A DNA stretch of 64,000 nucleotides from Litoreibacter ponti. Lineage in GTDB: Bacteria > Pseudomonadota > Alphaproteobacteria > Rhodobacterales > Rhodobacteraceae. The position numbers were made by a program, and so were the translations under genes. Under the pieces are notes generated by a model. That model searched no databases. It saw only the letters and a program-made list of their open reading frames with translations, and was not told the DNA's origin. Each line of letters starts with the position of its first letter. The stretch's first letter is position 1. Location: positions 744,001-808,000 of the forward strand of contig NZ_QBKS01000001.1 of NCBI RefSeq assembly GCF_003054285.1, written 5' to 3'. Positions 26,590 to 34,533 of this stretch are shown in pieces.

Positions 26590-27565
26590 GGTCACGATCA
26601 TAGGCGCGGGGGTCGCGGGGCTGTGCTGTGCCGCAACGCTGCATGCGCGCGGCGCGCAGGTGCGCGTGATCGACCGCGCAGCGGCCCCGGGTGCCCACGG
26701 GTGTTCGTGGTGGGCGGGTGGCATGCTCGCGCCCTTTTGCGAGGGCGAAAGCGCCGAAGAGCCCGTCGTGCGGCTGGGCCAAAAGGCCGCCGATTGGTGG
26801 CAGGATCAGGGGATCGAGGTTCATCGCCATGGCACGCTCGTCGTCTCCCCCGCTCGCGACCACGCCGATCTGCGTCGCTTCGGCAAGCGCACCGTAGGCT
26901 TCACCGAGCTCTCCGGCCCGCAGATCGACGCGCTGGAGCCAGACCTTGCAGGCCGCTTCGCCAAGGGCCTTTTCTTCGGGACAGAGGCGCATCTAACGCC
27001 CCGCAAGGCGCTCGACCGACTCTGGACCAAGCTGGCCGCAAGTGGCGTCTCCTTCAAGCAGGCAGAGGTCGACCCTGCCGCCCTCCCCGGCCTCGTTGTC
27101 GATTGCCGCGGCTTTTCCGCCCGCGATGCACTCAGTGATCTGCGTGGCGTCAAGGGCGAGATGCTTATGCTTTCTTGCCCCGATATCACCCTGTCGCGGC
27201 CCGTCCGCCTGCTGCACCCGCGCATCCCGCTCTACGTGGTCCCGCGCGGCGACGGTATCTTCATGCTGGGCGCCACGATGATCGAAGGGGCCGCCGGCAA
27301 ACACCCCACTGCGCGCGCGCTGCTGGAACTGCTCAGCGCCGCCTACGCGCTCAACCCCGCTTTCGGCGAGGCAGAGGTGCTGGAGATTGGCGTCGACAGC
27401 CGCCCCGCCTTCCCCGACAACCTGCCACGCGTCACTCGCGAGGGCGATCTGATCCGGGCCAACGGCCTGTTCCGGCACGGATTCCTTCTGGCCCCGGCAC
27501 TGGCCGGTATGGTCGCCGACGCGATCTTCGACACACAGGAGTTGCCCCATGCGCATTCAGCTTAA
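26582..27565 (+). CDS. thiO: Glycine oxidase ThiO
   Basis: Encodes 327 aa from ATG 26582 (MPEVTIIGAGVAGLCCAATL). It is a DAAO-fold flavoprotein with the GxGxxG loop at residues about 8-13 and a CSWWAGGMLAPFCEGE segment typical of ThiO. It oxidises glycine to the imine used by ThiG for the thiazole ring. The presence of thiO rather than thiH implies an oxygen-dependent pathway. Somewhat shorter than the 369-aa Bacillus enzyme. It overlaps thiS by 17 bp. Confidence 0.92.
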   Translation: MPEVTIIGAGVAGLCCAATLHARGAQVRVIDRAAAPGAHGCSWWAGGMLAPFCEGESAEEPVVRLGQKAADWWQDQGIEVHRHGTLVVSPARDHADLRRFGKRTVGFTELSGPQIDALEPDLAGRFAKGLFFGTEAHLTPRKALDRLWTKLAASGVSFKQAEVDPAALPGLVVDCRGFSARDALSDLRGVKGEMLMLSCPDITLSRPVRLLHPRIPLYVVPRGDGIFMLGATMIEGAAGKHPTARALLELLSAAYALNPAFGEAEVLEIGVDSRPAFPDNLPRVTREGDLIRANGLFRHGFLLAPALAGMVADAIFDTQELPHAHSA

Positions 27566-27746
27566 CGGCGTCCCGCGCGAGACCGAGGCCGCGACGCTCG
27601 ACGCTCTGCTGATCGAGGCAGGTTATGCCGACGCCGTCGTCGCCACCGCCGTGAACGGCGACTTCGTGCCCGCCGCCGCGCGCGCGTCAACCACACTCAA
27701 CCAAGGCGACGCCATCGAAGTCGTCGCGCCGATGCAGGGGGGCTGA
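27549..27746 (+). CDS. thiS: Sulfur carrier protein ThiS
   Basis: Encodes 65 aa with the beta-grasp pattern IQLNGVPRETEAATLDALL and a C-terminal APMQGG. The terminal Gly-Gly is adenylated by ThiF and converted to a thiocarboxylate that feeds sulfur to ThiG. It overlaps thiO by 17 bp and is 3 bp from thiG. Confidence 0.95.
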   Translation: MRIQLNGVPRETEAATLDALLIEAGYADAVVATAVNGDFVPAAARASTTLNQGDAIEVVAPMQGG

Positions 27747-27749
27747 GCG

Positions 27750-28523
27750 ATGCGCGACTTCTACGGCACCGAACTGGCCAACGGCTTCATGCTCGGCACG
27801 GCGCAATACCCATCGCCCGCGATCCTCGCCGACGCGTTCAAGCGCTCCGGTGCATCGGTCGCCACCGTGTCCTTGCGCCGCGAAAGCGGGCAGGATCGCG
27901 CGGGACAGGATTTCTGGGCCCTGATCCGCGATCTGGGCGTGCACATCCTGCCAAACACCGCCGGGTGCCACACGGTCAAAGAGGCCGTCACGACCGCCCA
28001 CATGGCCCGCGAAGTCTTTGATACAAAATGGATTAAACTCGAAGTCATCGGCGAAGAGGACACGCTGCAGCCCGACGTCTTCGGCCTGGTCGAGGCCGCG
28101 CGCATCCTGTCAGAAGACGGCTTTCAGGTCTTCCCCTACACGACCGAGGACCTCGTCGTGGCCGACAAGCTGCTGCACGCGGGCTGCGAGGTTCTGATGC
28201 CCTGGGGCGCACCCATCGGCTCCGGCATGGGGCTGAACAACCTGTTCGGCCTGCGCGCCATGCGTGCGCATTTCCCGGACGTGCCACTGGTCATCGACGC
28301 AGGGCTTGGCCTGCCTTCCCAAGCGGCTCAAGCGATGGAGCTGGGCTATGACGCGGTGCTCCTGAACACGGCCGTCGCCAAGGCGGGCGACCCGGCCGCG
28401 ATGGCCGAGGCCTTCGCCCAAGCCATCGCCGCGGGCAAGCAGGCGTTCGAGGCAGACCCGATGGAAACCCGCGACATGGCGGCACCATCGACCCCTGTGA
28501 TCGGAAAGGCGTTCCTGACATGA
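27750..28523 (+). CDS. thiG: Thiazole synthase ThiG
   Basis: Encodes 257 aa. The Schiff-base lysine lies in WIKLEVIGE as K96, at the same number as in Bacillus ThiG. Phosphate-binding loops are VIDAGLGLPSQAAQAMELGYDAVLLNTAVAKAGDP and MPWGAPIGSGMGL, seen as separate motifs. It condenses DXP, dehydroglycine and ThiS-thiocarboxylate into thiazole phosphate tautomer. It overlaps thiE by 4 bp. Confidence 0.97.
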   Translation: MRDFYGTELANGFMLGTAQYPSPAILADAFKRSGASVATVSLRRESGQDRAGQDFWALIRDLGVHILPNTAGCHTVKEAVTTAHMAREVFDTKWIKLEVIGEEDTLQPDVFGLVEAARILSEDGFQVFPYTTEDLVVADKLLHAGCEVLMPWGAPIGSGMGLNNLFGLRAMRAHFPDVPLVIDAGLGLPSQAAQAMELGYDAVLLNTAVAKAGDPAAMAEAFAQAIAAGKQAFEADPMETRDMAAPSTPVIGKAFLT

Positions 28524-29116
28524 GCCTCGACCGCTTCTACCCGATTTTTGACAGCGCCGACTGGCTGGAGCGCCTGCTGCCGCTGGGCATCAAACTGGTG
28601 CAGCTCCGCGTCAAAGATCGCACGCCGGATGAGACCCGCGCCGAGATTTCCCGCGCCAAAACGCTCTGCGCGCAGCACCGCTGTATGCTGGTGATCAACG
28701 ACTACTGGCAGACGGCAATCGACGAAGGCTGCGAGTGGGTTCACTTGGGTCAGGAAGACCTCGACGACGCAGATATCCCCGCGCTGAAGGCCGCCGGGAT
28801 CAAGCTGGGTCTCAGCACGCACGATCGGGCCGAGCTGGATCGCGCGATGAGCTTTGACCCCGACTATGTGGCGCTCGGCCCGATCTATCCGACGATCCTG
28901 AAGAAGATGAAGTGGCACGAGCAAGGCATTGATAAAATTACGAAATGGAAAAGCCTGATTGGCGACACACCACTGATCGCCATCGGCGGGATGAGCATTG
29001 AGCGCGCCAAAGGCGCGTTTGACGCGGGCGCCGATGTCGTCTCCGCCGTCACCGATATCACGCTCAACGATGAACCTGAAGCCCGGGTCCGCGATTGGCT
29101 GAAGGCCACGCGATGA
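28520..29116 (+). CDS. thiE: Thiamine phosphate synthase
   Basis: Encodes 198 aa. Motifs YPIFDSADWLERLLPLGIKLVQLRVKD, VHLGQEDL, LSTHDRAEL, YVALGPIYPTILKK and IAIGGMSIERA are characteristic of ThiE, a TIM barrel that joins HMP-PP to the thiazole phosphate. It starts in an ATGA overlap with thiG and ends in one with thiF. Confidence 0.95.
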   Translation: MSLDRFYPIFDSADWLERLLPLGIKLVQLRVKDRTPDETRAEISRAKTLCAQHRCMLVINDYWQTAIDEGCEWVHLGQEDLDDADIPALKAAGIKLGLSTHDRAELDRAMSFDPDYVALGPIYPTILKKMKWHEQGIDKITKWKSLIGDTPLIAIGGMSIERAKGAFDAGADVVSAVTDITLNDEPEARVRDWLKATR

Positions 29117-30105
29117 GCCGCTACGCCCGCCAGGAAATGTTGCCCGAAATAGGCGCGTACGGTCAGGCCAAACTGGCCGCAACCCACGCTTTGGTTGTGG
29201 GCGCTGGCGGACTTGCGGCCCCGGTTCTGCCCTATCTCGTCGGCGCGGGTGTCGGACGGATCACGCTGGTCGACCCGGACGTGGTGAGCCTGAGCAATCT
29301 GCACCGCCAGGTACTGTTTTCGGAGACAGATATCGGCCAACCCAAGGCCCGCGTCGCTGCCGAAGCCCTGCACGCGCTGAACGCCGAGGCAATGGTCACA
29401 CCGATTGCCAAAGCTCTGACGCCGTCCAACGCTGCCGACATGGTAAACGGGGCGGACATCGTTCTAGACTGCGCCGACAGCTTCGCGGCCAGCTACATCC
29501 TGTCGGACTCCTGTCTTGCTGCGAACACCCCACTGATATCGGCCTCCGTTCTGGGTTTCGAGGGCTATGTCGGCGGCTTTTGTGCCACCGCGCCCAGCCT
29601 GCGCGCGGTTTTCCCGGACCTGCCCGCCCGCGCTGCGACCTGCGCGACGGCCGGTGTAATGGGGCCAGTGGTTGGCACGCTCGGCGCGATGCAGGCACAG
29701 ATGGCTCTGAGCACCATCCTGAACCTAGACCCGTCGCCTCTCGGCCAGCTGATGATGGTTAACATGCGCGACTTCCGGACGTCTGGCTTCCGCTTTGACG
29801 GCGCGGCGGAGTCCTCCGCGTCTCTCAGCTTCATCGCCGCTGATAGCATCACGCGGGACGACTTCGTGGTCGAGCTGCGCGGGACGGACGAGGCCCCCAC
29901 ACCCGTTACCGAAAACGCACTACGGCTCGACCTCGCATCTTTCCAGACGGACCCAATCACCCCGGCCACCGGCCAGCGCGCCGTGCTGACCTGCCGCTCC
30001 GGGCTCCGGGCGTGGCAGGCGGCCCGCGCGCTGCAGGACCGCTGGTCCGGCGACATATCCCTCATTGCAATGGGCGATCCAGCCCCTACGAAGAAAAGGC
30101 AATAA
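29113..30105 (+). CDS. thiF: ThiS adenylyltransferase with C-terminal rhodanese-like domain
   Basis: Encodes 330 aa from ATG 29113, overlapping thiE by 4 bp. Residues 1-235 are an E1-like ThiF/MoeB domain: VVGAGGLAAPVLPYLVGAGVG, DPDVVSLSNLHRQVLF, DCADSF and TCATAGVMGPVVG. Residues about 255-330 have a rhodanese-like fold with an active-site-like loop VLTCRSGLRAWQAARALQD. Fused ThiF/MoeZ-type rhodaneses pass sulfur to the activated carrier, so this protein may both adenylate and sulfurylate ThiS without a separate ThiI. The rhodanese front half is weakly conserved. Confidence 0.88.
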   Translation: MSRYARQEMLPEIGAYGQAKLAATHALVVGAGGLAAPVLPYLVGAGVGRITLVDPDVVSLSNLHRQVLFSETDIGQPKARVAAEALHALNAEAMVTPIAKALTPSNAADMVNGADIVLDCADSFAASYILSDSCLAANTPLISASVLGFEGYVGGFCATAPSLRAVFPDLPARAATCATAGVMGPVVGTLGAMQAQMALSTILNLDPSPLGQLMMVNMRDFRTSGFRFDGAAESSASLSFIAADSITRDDFVVELRGTDEAPTPVTENALRLDLASFQTDPITPATGQRAVLTCRSGLRAWQAARALQDRWSGDISLIAMGDPAPTKKRQ

Positions 30106-30108
30106 CCG

Positions 30109-31047
30109 ATGAAACTCACGACCCTCACTGCGACGTTAGCTTTGGCCGCCAGCCCCCTGATGGCGCAGGATAAAATGACCGTTCTTCTGGATTGGTTCGT
30201 CAACCCCGACCACGGCCCGCTGATCGTGGCGCAAGAGAAGGGCTACTTCGCAGAGCATGATCTGGAGGTCGAAATCATCGCCCCCGCCGACCCGTCCGAT
30301 CCGCCGAAAATGGTTGCCGCTGGCCAAGCCGAGTTGGCCATTTCCTATCAGCCGCAGCTGCACCTGCAAATCCACGAAGGCCTGCCGCTGCAGCGCGTTG
30401 GCACGCTGGTCGCCACACCGCTCAACTGCCTGCTGACCCTCGCCGATGGTCCGATCAAGACGCCCGCCGACCTTAAGGGCAAGAAGATCGGCTTCTCCGT
30501 CGCCGGTGTGGAAGAAGCGGTATTGTCGGCCGTTCTTGGCACCCACGGGGTCGCATTGGACGAGGTGGAACTGGTTAACGTGAACTGGTCCCTCTCGCCC
30601 GCCCTGATGTCGAACCAGGTGGACGCCGTGATCGGCGCGTTCCGCAATTTCGAGCTGAACCAGATGGATATCGAAGGCGTCGCGGGCAACTGCTTCTACG
30701 TCGAAGAGGAAGGCCTGCCGCCCTATGACGAGCTGATCTACGTGGCCAACACAAACTCGATGGACAAGGGGCTGATCGCGCGCTTCCTCGCCGCGACCGA
30801 GAAGGCCACACAATACATCATCAACCACCCGACCGAGAGCTGGGAGATCTTCTCGGGCACCTCCGTGGACCTGCAAGACGAGCTGAACAAGCGCGCCTGG
30901 GCCGACACGCTGCCACGCTTCGCCCTGCGCCCGACGGCGATGGACGAAGGCCGCTACGCCGCGTTCGAGGCGTTTCTGCACGAATCCGGCCTGATCCCTG
31001 CGATCAATCCGGTCGATAAGATCACCATCGACGTGACCGCAAAATGA
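30109..31047 (+). CDS. thiY: Pyrimidine-precursor ABC transporter substrate-binding protein
   Basis: Encodes 312 aa with a Sec signal peptide (LTATLALAASPLMAQ, cleavage near residue 20). The mature start KMTVLLDWFVNPDHGPLIVAQEKGYFAEHDLEVE is the NMT1/THI5-like fold. ThiY binds N-formyl-4-amino-5-aminomethyl-2-methylpyrimidine, a degraded form of the thiamine pyrimidine. Neighbours tenA, thiZ and thiX complete the salvage system. Confidence 0.9.
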   Translation: MKLTTLTATLALAASPLMAQDKMTVLLDWFVNPDHGPLIVAQEKGYFAEHDLEVEIIAPADPSDPPKMVAAGQAELAISYQPQLHLQIHEGLPLQRVGTLVATPLNCLLTLADGPIKTPADLKGKKIGFSVAGVEEAVLSAVLGTHGVALDEVELVNVNWSLSPALMSNQVDAVIGAFRNFELNQMDIEGVAGNCFYVEEEGLPPYDELIYVANTNSMDKGLIARFLAATEKATQYIINHPTESWEIFSGTSVDLQDELNKRAWADTLPRFALRPTAMDEGRYAAFEAFLHESGLIPAINPVDKITIDVTAK

Positions 31048-31721
31048 CGCCTGACTATGGCAAGACCTTCGAGCTTTGGCGCGAAGGCGCAGGTGCACCA
31101 TGGGGCGCGTATACGCATCATGCCTTCGTCGAAGGTCTGCGGGACGGCACCCTGCCCCGCGCGGCGTTCCTGCATTACCTGATCCAGGATTACGTCTTTC
31201 TGGTGCACTTCTCCCGCGCATGGTCACTGGGTGTCGTAAAGTCGGAAACGATGGACGAGATGCGCGTCTGCGCGGGCACTGTCGACGCGTTGGTCAACCA
31301 TGAGATGGCCCTGCATGTGAAGACCTGTGCTGCCGCGGGGATTGATGAGGCGACGCTCTACGCGGCCTCCGAGCAGGTCGAGAACCTTGCCTACACGCGC
31401 TATGTCATGGATGCGGGATTGCAAGGGGATTTCCTTGATCTGATGGCCGCATTGGCCCCATGTGTGATGGGCTACGGCGAGATCGGCGCGCGGCTGGCGG
31501 CGGAGCGTACGAGCGACACCTATCGCGACTGGATCGATACCTACGCTGGCGCGGAATATCAGGAGGTCTGCGAAACCGTCGGCACGATGCTGGACGCCTC
31601 AGTCGCGCGGCGGATCGGGACGCTTCAGGGCTCCGCGCGCGAGGCCGCGCTGCAGGCGCGCTTCACCAAGGCTACCGAGCTGGAAGTCGGCTTCTGGGAC
31701 ATGGGGCTGCGCGGCGCCTAG
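31044..31721 (+). CDS. tenA: Aminopyrimidine aminohydrolase TenA
   Basis: Encodes 225 aa. The likely catalytic Cys is C140 in LAPCVMGYGEIG, which corresponds to Cys135 of Bacillus TenA. The all-helical signature FLHYLIQDYVFLVHFSRAWSLG is clear. TenA hydrolyses aminomethyl-HMP to HMP for ThiD. It overlaps thiY by 4 bp and abuts thiZ with no gap. Confidence 0.95.
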   Translation: MTPDYGKTFELWREGAGAPWGAYTHHAFVEGLRDGTLPRAAFLHYLIQDYVFLVHFSRAWSLGVVKSETMDEMRVCAGTVDALVNHEMALHVKTCAAAGIDEATLYAASEQVENLAYTRYVMDAGLQGDFLDLMAALAPCVMGYGEIGARLAAERTSDTYRDWIDTYAGAEYQEVCETVGTMLDASVARRIGTLQGSAREAALQARFTKATELEVGFWDMGLRGA

Positions 31722-32450
31722 ATGTCGAGCGCGCCGGGCATCACATTGCGGGGCAGCTTCGCGTTTGACCACGCGCGGCTCTTTGGTCCTATTGATCTGA
31801 CCCTGCCCGCGCGGCAATGGACCTGTCTGCTGGGACCATCGGGCGTCGGCAAATCGACGATCCTGCGGCTGCTTCTGGGGCTGGAGACCGGCGGGCTGTT
31901 TGACGGCACAATCACCGCCTCCGATGGCGGCCCCGTCACGCCGCGCATCAGCTACATGGCGCAGTCCGACCTGCTGGCCCCCTGGCTGAGCGTGCGCGAG
32001 AACGTTGTGCTGGGCGCGCGGCTGCGGGGCGAGACGCCGGACATGGACCGCGCCGCGAAGCTTATCGACCGCGTCGGTCTGTCAGAACATCAAACAAAGA
32101 CGCCCGCCGCGCTGTCGGGCGGCATGCGCCAGCGCGCGGCCTTGGCCCGGACACTGATGGAGGACCGCCCCGTGGTGCTGCTTGACGAGCCGTTCTCGGC
32201 CCTCGACGCCGGCACGCGGGCGGACATGCAGGAACTGGCCTTCGAGGTACTGGCGGGCAAGACGGTGATGCTGGTGACCCATGACCCGGCGGAGGCCAGC
32301 CGCCTTGGCCACCAGATCGTGCTTTTATCGCAGGACGCCGCCAGCCCGTGGCCTGTGCCGGGCACGCCGCCTATTCGCGACATTCATGCGCCAGAAACGC
32401 TGGACAGTCAGGCCAAGCTGATGGCCCATCTGCGGGAGCTGCGCGCATGA
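31722..32450 (+). CDS. thiZ: Pyrimidine-precursor ABC transporter ATPase
   Basis: Encodes 242 aa. Walker A is GPSGVGKST (residues 38-46), the signature is ALSGGMRQRAALARTL, and Walker B is VVLLDEPFSALD. It belongs to the SsuB/TauB-like nucleotide-binding subunits. Position between tenA and thiX identifies it as ThiZ. It starts immediately after the tenA stop. Confidence 0.92.
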   Translation: MSSAPGITLRGSFAFDHARLFGPIDLTLPARQWTCLLGPSGVGKSTILRLLLGLETGGLFDGTITASDGGPVTPRISYMAQSDLLAPWLSVRENVVLGARLRGETPDMDRAAKLIDRVGLSEHQTKTPAALSGGMRQRAALARTLMEDRPVVLLDEPFSALDAGTRADMQELAFEVLAGKTVMLVTHDPAEASRLGHQIVLLSQDAASPWPVPGTPPIRDIHAPETLDSQAKLMAHLRELRA

Positions 32451-33190
32451 GGCGGCTCGATATCCTTTGGGCCCTGCTGGTGGGGTTGGCCCTGTGGCAG
32501 GGGCTGGTTTGGGCCACCGGGGTTCAGCATTTCATCCTGCCCGGCCCGGCCCGCGTGGCGGAGGCGTTCTGGGTCAACCGCATCTCAATCTTCGAAAATG
32601 CACAAGTGACAATTGTCGAGGTGCTGCTGGGCCTTGCAATCGGTACCGCGCTTGGCGCGTTGACCGCGATCCAACTGGCACTGTCGCCCTTGATGCAGCG
32701 ATTATTCCTGCCGATCCTCGTCTTCACGCAAGCCGTGCCGGTCTTCGCGCTGGCCCCGATCCTGACCCTGTGGTTCGGCTACGGAATGGCCTCGAAAATC
32801 GTGATGGCGGTGCTGATTATTTACTTCCCCGTCACCTCGGCCTTCTTCGATGGGCTCAGAAGCGCGCATCCGGGACTCGTGGACCTGTCGCGCACCATGG
32901 GTGCCACGCAGATGCAGGTGATGCGCCGCATTCGCATCCCCGCAGCCCTGCCGTCGCTTGGGACCGGGCTGCGGCTGGCCGCGGTCTACGCCCCCATCGG
33001 CGCGGTGATCGGGGAATGGGTCGGGGCGTCGAAAGGCTTGGGATATCTAATGCTGCTCGCCAATGGGCGCGCAAAAGTCGATCTGATGTTCGCGGCACTC
33101 ATCACGCTCGCGATCTTCACGGTGATCTTGCACAAATTGGTGGGAGTGCTGGCGGATCGGCTCAGCCACTATGCGGAAGGCAGGCGCTAA
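32447..33190 (+). CDS. thiX: Pyrimidine-precursor ABC transporter permease
   Basis: Encodes 247 aa from ATG 32447 (ATGA overlap with thiZ). About six membrane segments are visible, the first at WALLVGLALWQGLVWATG. The EAA-type coupling loop is RTMGATQMQVMRRIRIPAALP. It is the last gene of the thiamine operon; the A-run at its stop belongs to a terminator read from the opposite strand. Confidence 0.92.
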   Translation: MRRLDILWALLVGLALWQGLVWATGVQHFILPGPARVAEAFWVNRISIFENAQVTIVEVLLGLAIGTALGALTAIQLALSPLMQRLFLPILVFTQAVPVFALAPILTLWFGYGMASKIVMAVLIIYFPVTSAFFDGLRSAHPGLVDLSRTMGATQMQVMRRIRIPAALPSLGTGLRLAAVYAPIGAVIGEWVGASKGLGYLMLLANGRAKVDLMFAALITLAIFTVILHKLVGVLADRLSHYAEGRR

Positions 33191-33217
33191 AAAAAACCGC
33201 ACCCATAGGAAGCGCGG
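33189..33217 (-). terminator. Rho-independent terminator of the 157-aa gene
   Basis: On the minus strand a CCGCGC/GTGCGG stem (33217-33212 with 33202-33197, one G-T pair) is followed by eight T residues (33196-33189). It starts 5 bases after the stop of the minus-strand gene and overlaps the thiX stop codon. Confidence 0.7.
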
Positions 33218-33221
33218 CGTT

Positions 33222-33695
33222 CTAGTTCGAAATGATGTCCTCGATTTGATCAAGGCGAGACGCCGGGCTGCCGTCGGAGCCGAAGGCCGCAAAATAAATC
33301 TGCGCCACCTGCTCTTCGGTAAGCGCGTCGGCGTCCACATCAAGGCCCACGCGGTCGAGGTAGTTCTGCACCGACGTTTTGACCGAGTGCTCGCCGGTGA
33401 CAACAAGCCCCCAGTCGCGATCTTCATCGGTTTTCAAAATCGTGGCCGTGACGGCTTCGTTTTCCAACACGGTCTCAATTCGCTGCGTGCGCTCCGCGGG
33501 GCTCATCGACGAGTTGCCTGCAAGATAAATCTCTACAATCTGCTGGTCGGTGAGCGAAGTGACGGGCACGTCATAGCCCGCGCGGTTCAAAATCTCGTCG
33601 ACGCTGTCGACCATCGTGTCGGAGGCACCTTCATATGCAAACGTCGACGTCGCTATCGTTGCGGCGGCGCCTGCGATGATGAGTGCGCGGGGCAT
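33222..33695 (-). CDS. Exported protein with two tandem repeats, function unknown
   Basis: Encodes 157 aa from ATG 33695, which has AAAGGAGA 6 bases upstream. A longer reading from 33746 lacks such a site. Residues 1-20 form a signal peptide (LIIAGAAATIATSTFA). Two copies of a 50-residue unit follow: each has a short helix ending R-A/V-G-x-D-V, then LT-D/E-x-Q-I/V-x-x-I-Y, then a serine-rich turn and R-x-x-x-I-E. I do not recognise the family. An EcfG-type promoter (33777-33753) puts it in the general stress regulon. Confidence 0.75.
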   Translation of the reverse strand: MPRALIIAGAAATIATSTFAYEGASDTMVDSVDEILNRAGYDVPVTSLTDQQIVEIYLAGNSSMSPAERTQRIETVLENEAVTATILKTDEDRDWGLVVTGEHSVKTSVQNYLDRVGLDVDADALTEEQVAQIYFAAFGSDGSPASRLDQIEDIISN

Positions 33696-33752
33696 GGGTG
33701 TCTCCTTTCTTGTATGGGTTTTCCTTGGGTGAGTCGTGTAATTCAAGCCCCC

Positions 33753-33777
33753 AACGGGTCAGCCGGGTCTTCGTTCC
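33753..33777 (-). promoter_or_regulatory. EcfG-type stress promoter (GGAAC-N16-CGTT)
   Basis: Reading the minus strand, GGAAC lies at 33777-33773 and CGTT at 33756-33753, separated by 16 bases. It lies 57 bases before the ATG of the repeat protein. It matches the consensus of alphaproteobacterial general stress sigma factors. Confidence 0.7.
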
Positions 33778-33819
33778 AAGATCTGAGCAATCAGGCCGCG
33801 CCGTAGCGCCGCAGGGGCG

Positions 33820-34206
33820 TCACAGCAGCCAGAGAATGCCGCCAACACAAATCGAGCCCACCGCCAGAATGGCCGCAAGGGTGATCATGCGTGTGTAGGA
33901 TGCAACCTCGGTATCATGCCTGTCGATCTGGCCGCGCGCCGCACCACACCGTTTCGCGGCCGAGATGAAGATCAGCACGGCCGCGATGATAAAGACCTCT
34001 GCCACGCCTTTCGCCACATAGGGGTATTCCGTGTCGCCAAACACCGCGCGCAAGCCGAGCGCCAACGCCACGCAGGCCATGCCCGTGCGCATCCATGCCG
34101 CGAAGGTCCGCTCGTTGGCCAGCAACGTGCGGTCCTGCGCCCAGGCCGTGCGGGCGTCCGCAAGCTCTTCTCTGTCAGGGTCTTTCGACAAGTTCGATGA
34201 CGGCAT
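33820..34206 (-). CDS. DUF202 (YidH-family) membrane protein
   Basis: Encodes 128 aa from ATG 34206 with an AAGGAT site 9 bases upstream. The motif LLANERTFAAWMRTGMACVALALGL is the DUF202 signature, and three membrane helices are visible (about 36-55, 62-80, 105-125). Function of the family is unknown. No promoter of its own is evident; a hairpin separates it from the gene upstream, so it may depend on read-through. Confidence 0.88.
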   Translation of the reverse strand: MPSSNLSKDPDREELADARTAWAQDRTLLANERTFAAWMRTGMACVALALGLRAVFGDTEYPYVAKGVAEVFIIAAVLIFISAAKRCGAARGQIDRHDTEVASYTRMITLAAILAVGSICVGGILWLL

Positions 34207-34232
34207 TGTTGATCTATCCTTCAGGCGCAACA

Positions 34233-34260
34233 AAGCCCGCGCGGCGATCCGCGCGGGCTT
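34233..34260 (-). terminator. Perfect GC-rich hairpin after the PLDc_N gene
   Basis: AAGCCCGCGC (34233-34242) pairs perfectly with GCGCGGGCTT (34251-34260) around an 8-base loop. On the minus strand it follows the PLDc_N gene by 21 bases and is followed by TTGTTG, a weak T-run. It may be a partial terminator for transcripts entering the DUF202 gene. Confidence 0.6.
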
Positions 34261-34281
34261 GAAATGTTCAATCCGGTGAGG

Positions 34282-34470
34282 TTATGCGCTGGCGGTGGCG
34301 CTGCGCGGGCCTGCAATCAGCCACACGATGAAGCCCACGATCGGCAGGACCAGAACGAGAAGCGTCCAGAGCACCTTGCTGCCCGTTGAGGCAGACGAGC
34401 CGATGATCGACACGATGGCCCAGATGTTCAACACCAGAACGATAAAGCCGCCAATTCCTGCGAATTCCAT
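34282..34470 (-). CDS. PLDc_N-type small membrane protein
   Basis: Encodes 62 aa with an AAAGGAGAG ribosome site. Two membrane helices flank a short loop (IGGFIVLVLNIWAIVSII and KVLWTLLVLVLPIVGFIVWLI), the layout of the phospholipase D nuclease N-terminal (PLDc_N) domain, which in stand-alone form is a small envelope protein of unknown role. An EcfG-type promoter lies upstream at 34525-34500. Confidence 0.85.
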   Translation of the reverse strand: MEFAGIGGFIVLVLNIWAIVSIIGSSASTGSKVLWTLLVLVLPIVGFIVWLIAGPRSATASA

Positions 34471-34499
34471 AGTACTCTCCTTTAATTATTTGCCTACAG

Positions 34500-34525
34500 A
34501 ACGTCTGCGCCTGTGGAATAGTTCC
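34500..34525 (-). promoter_or_regulatory. EcfG-type stress promoter (GGAAC-N17-CGTT)
   Basis: On the minus strand GGAAC is at 34525-34521 and CGTT at 34503-34500, 17 bases apart, exactly at consensus. It lies 29 bases before the PLDc_N start codon. Confidence 0.75.
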
Positions 34526-34533
34526 CGGCCGCC

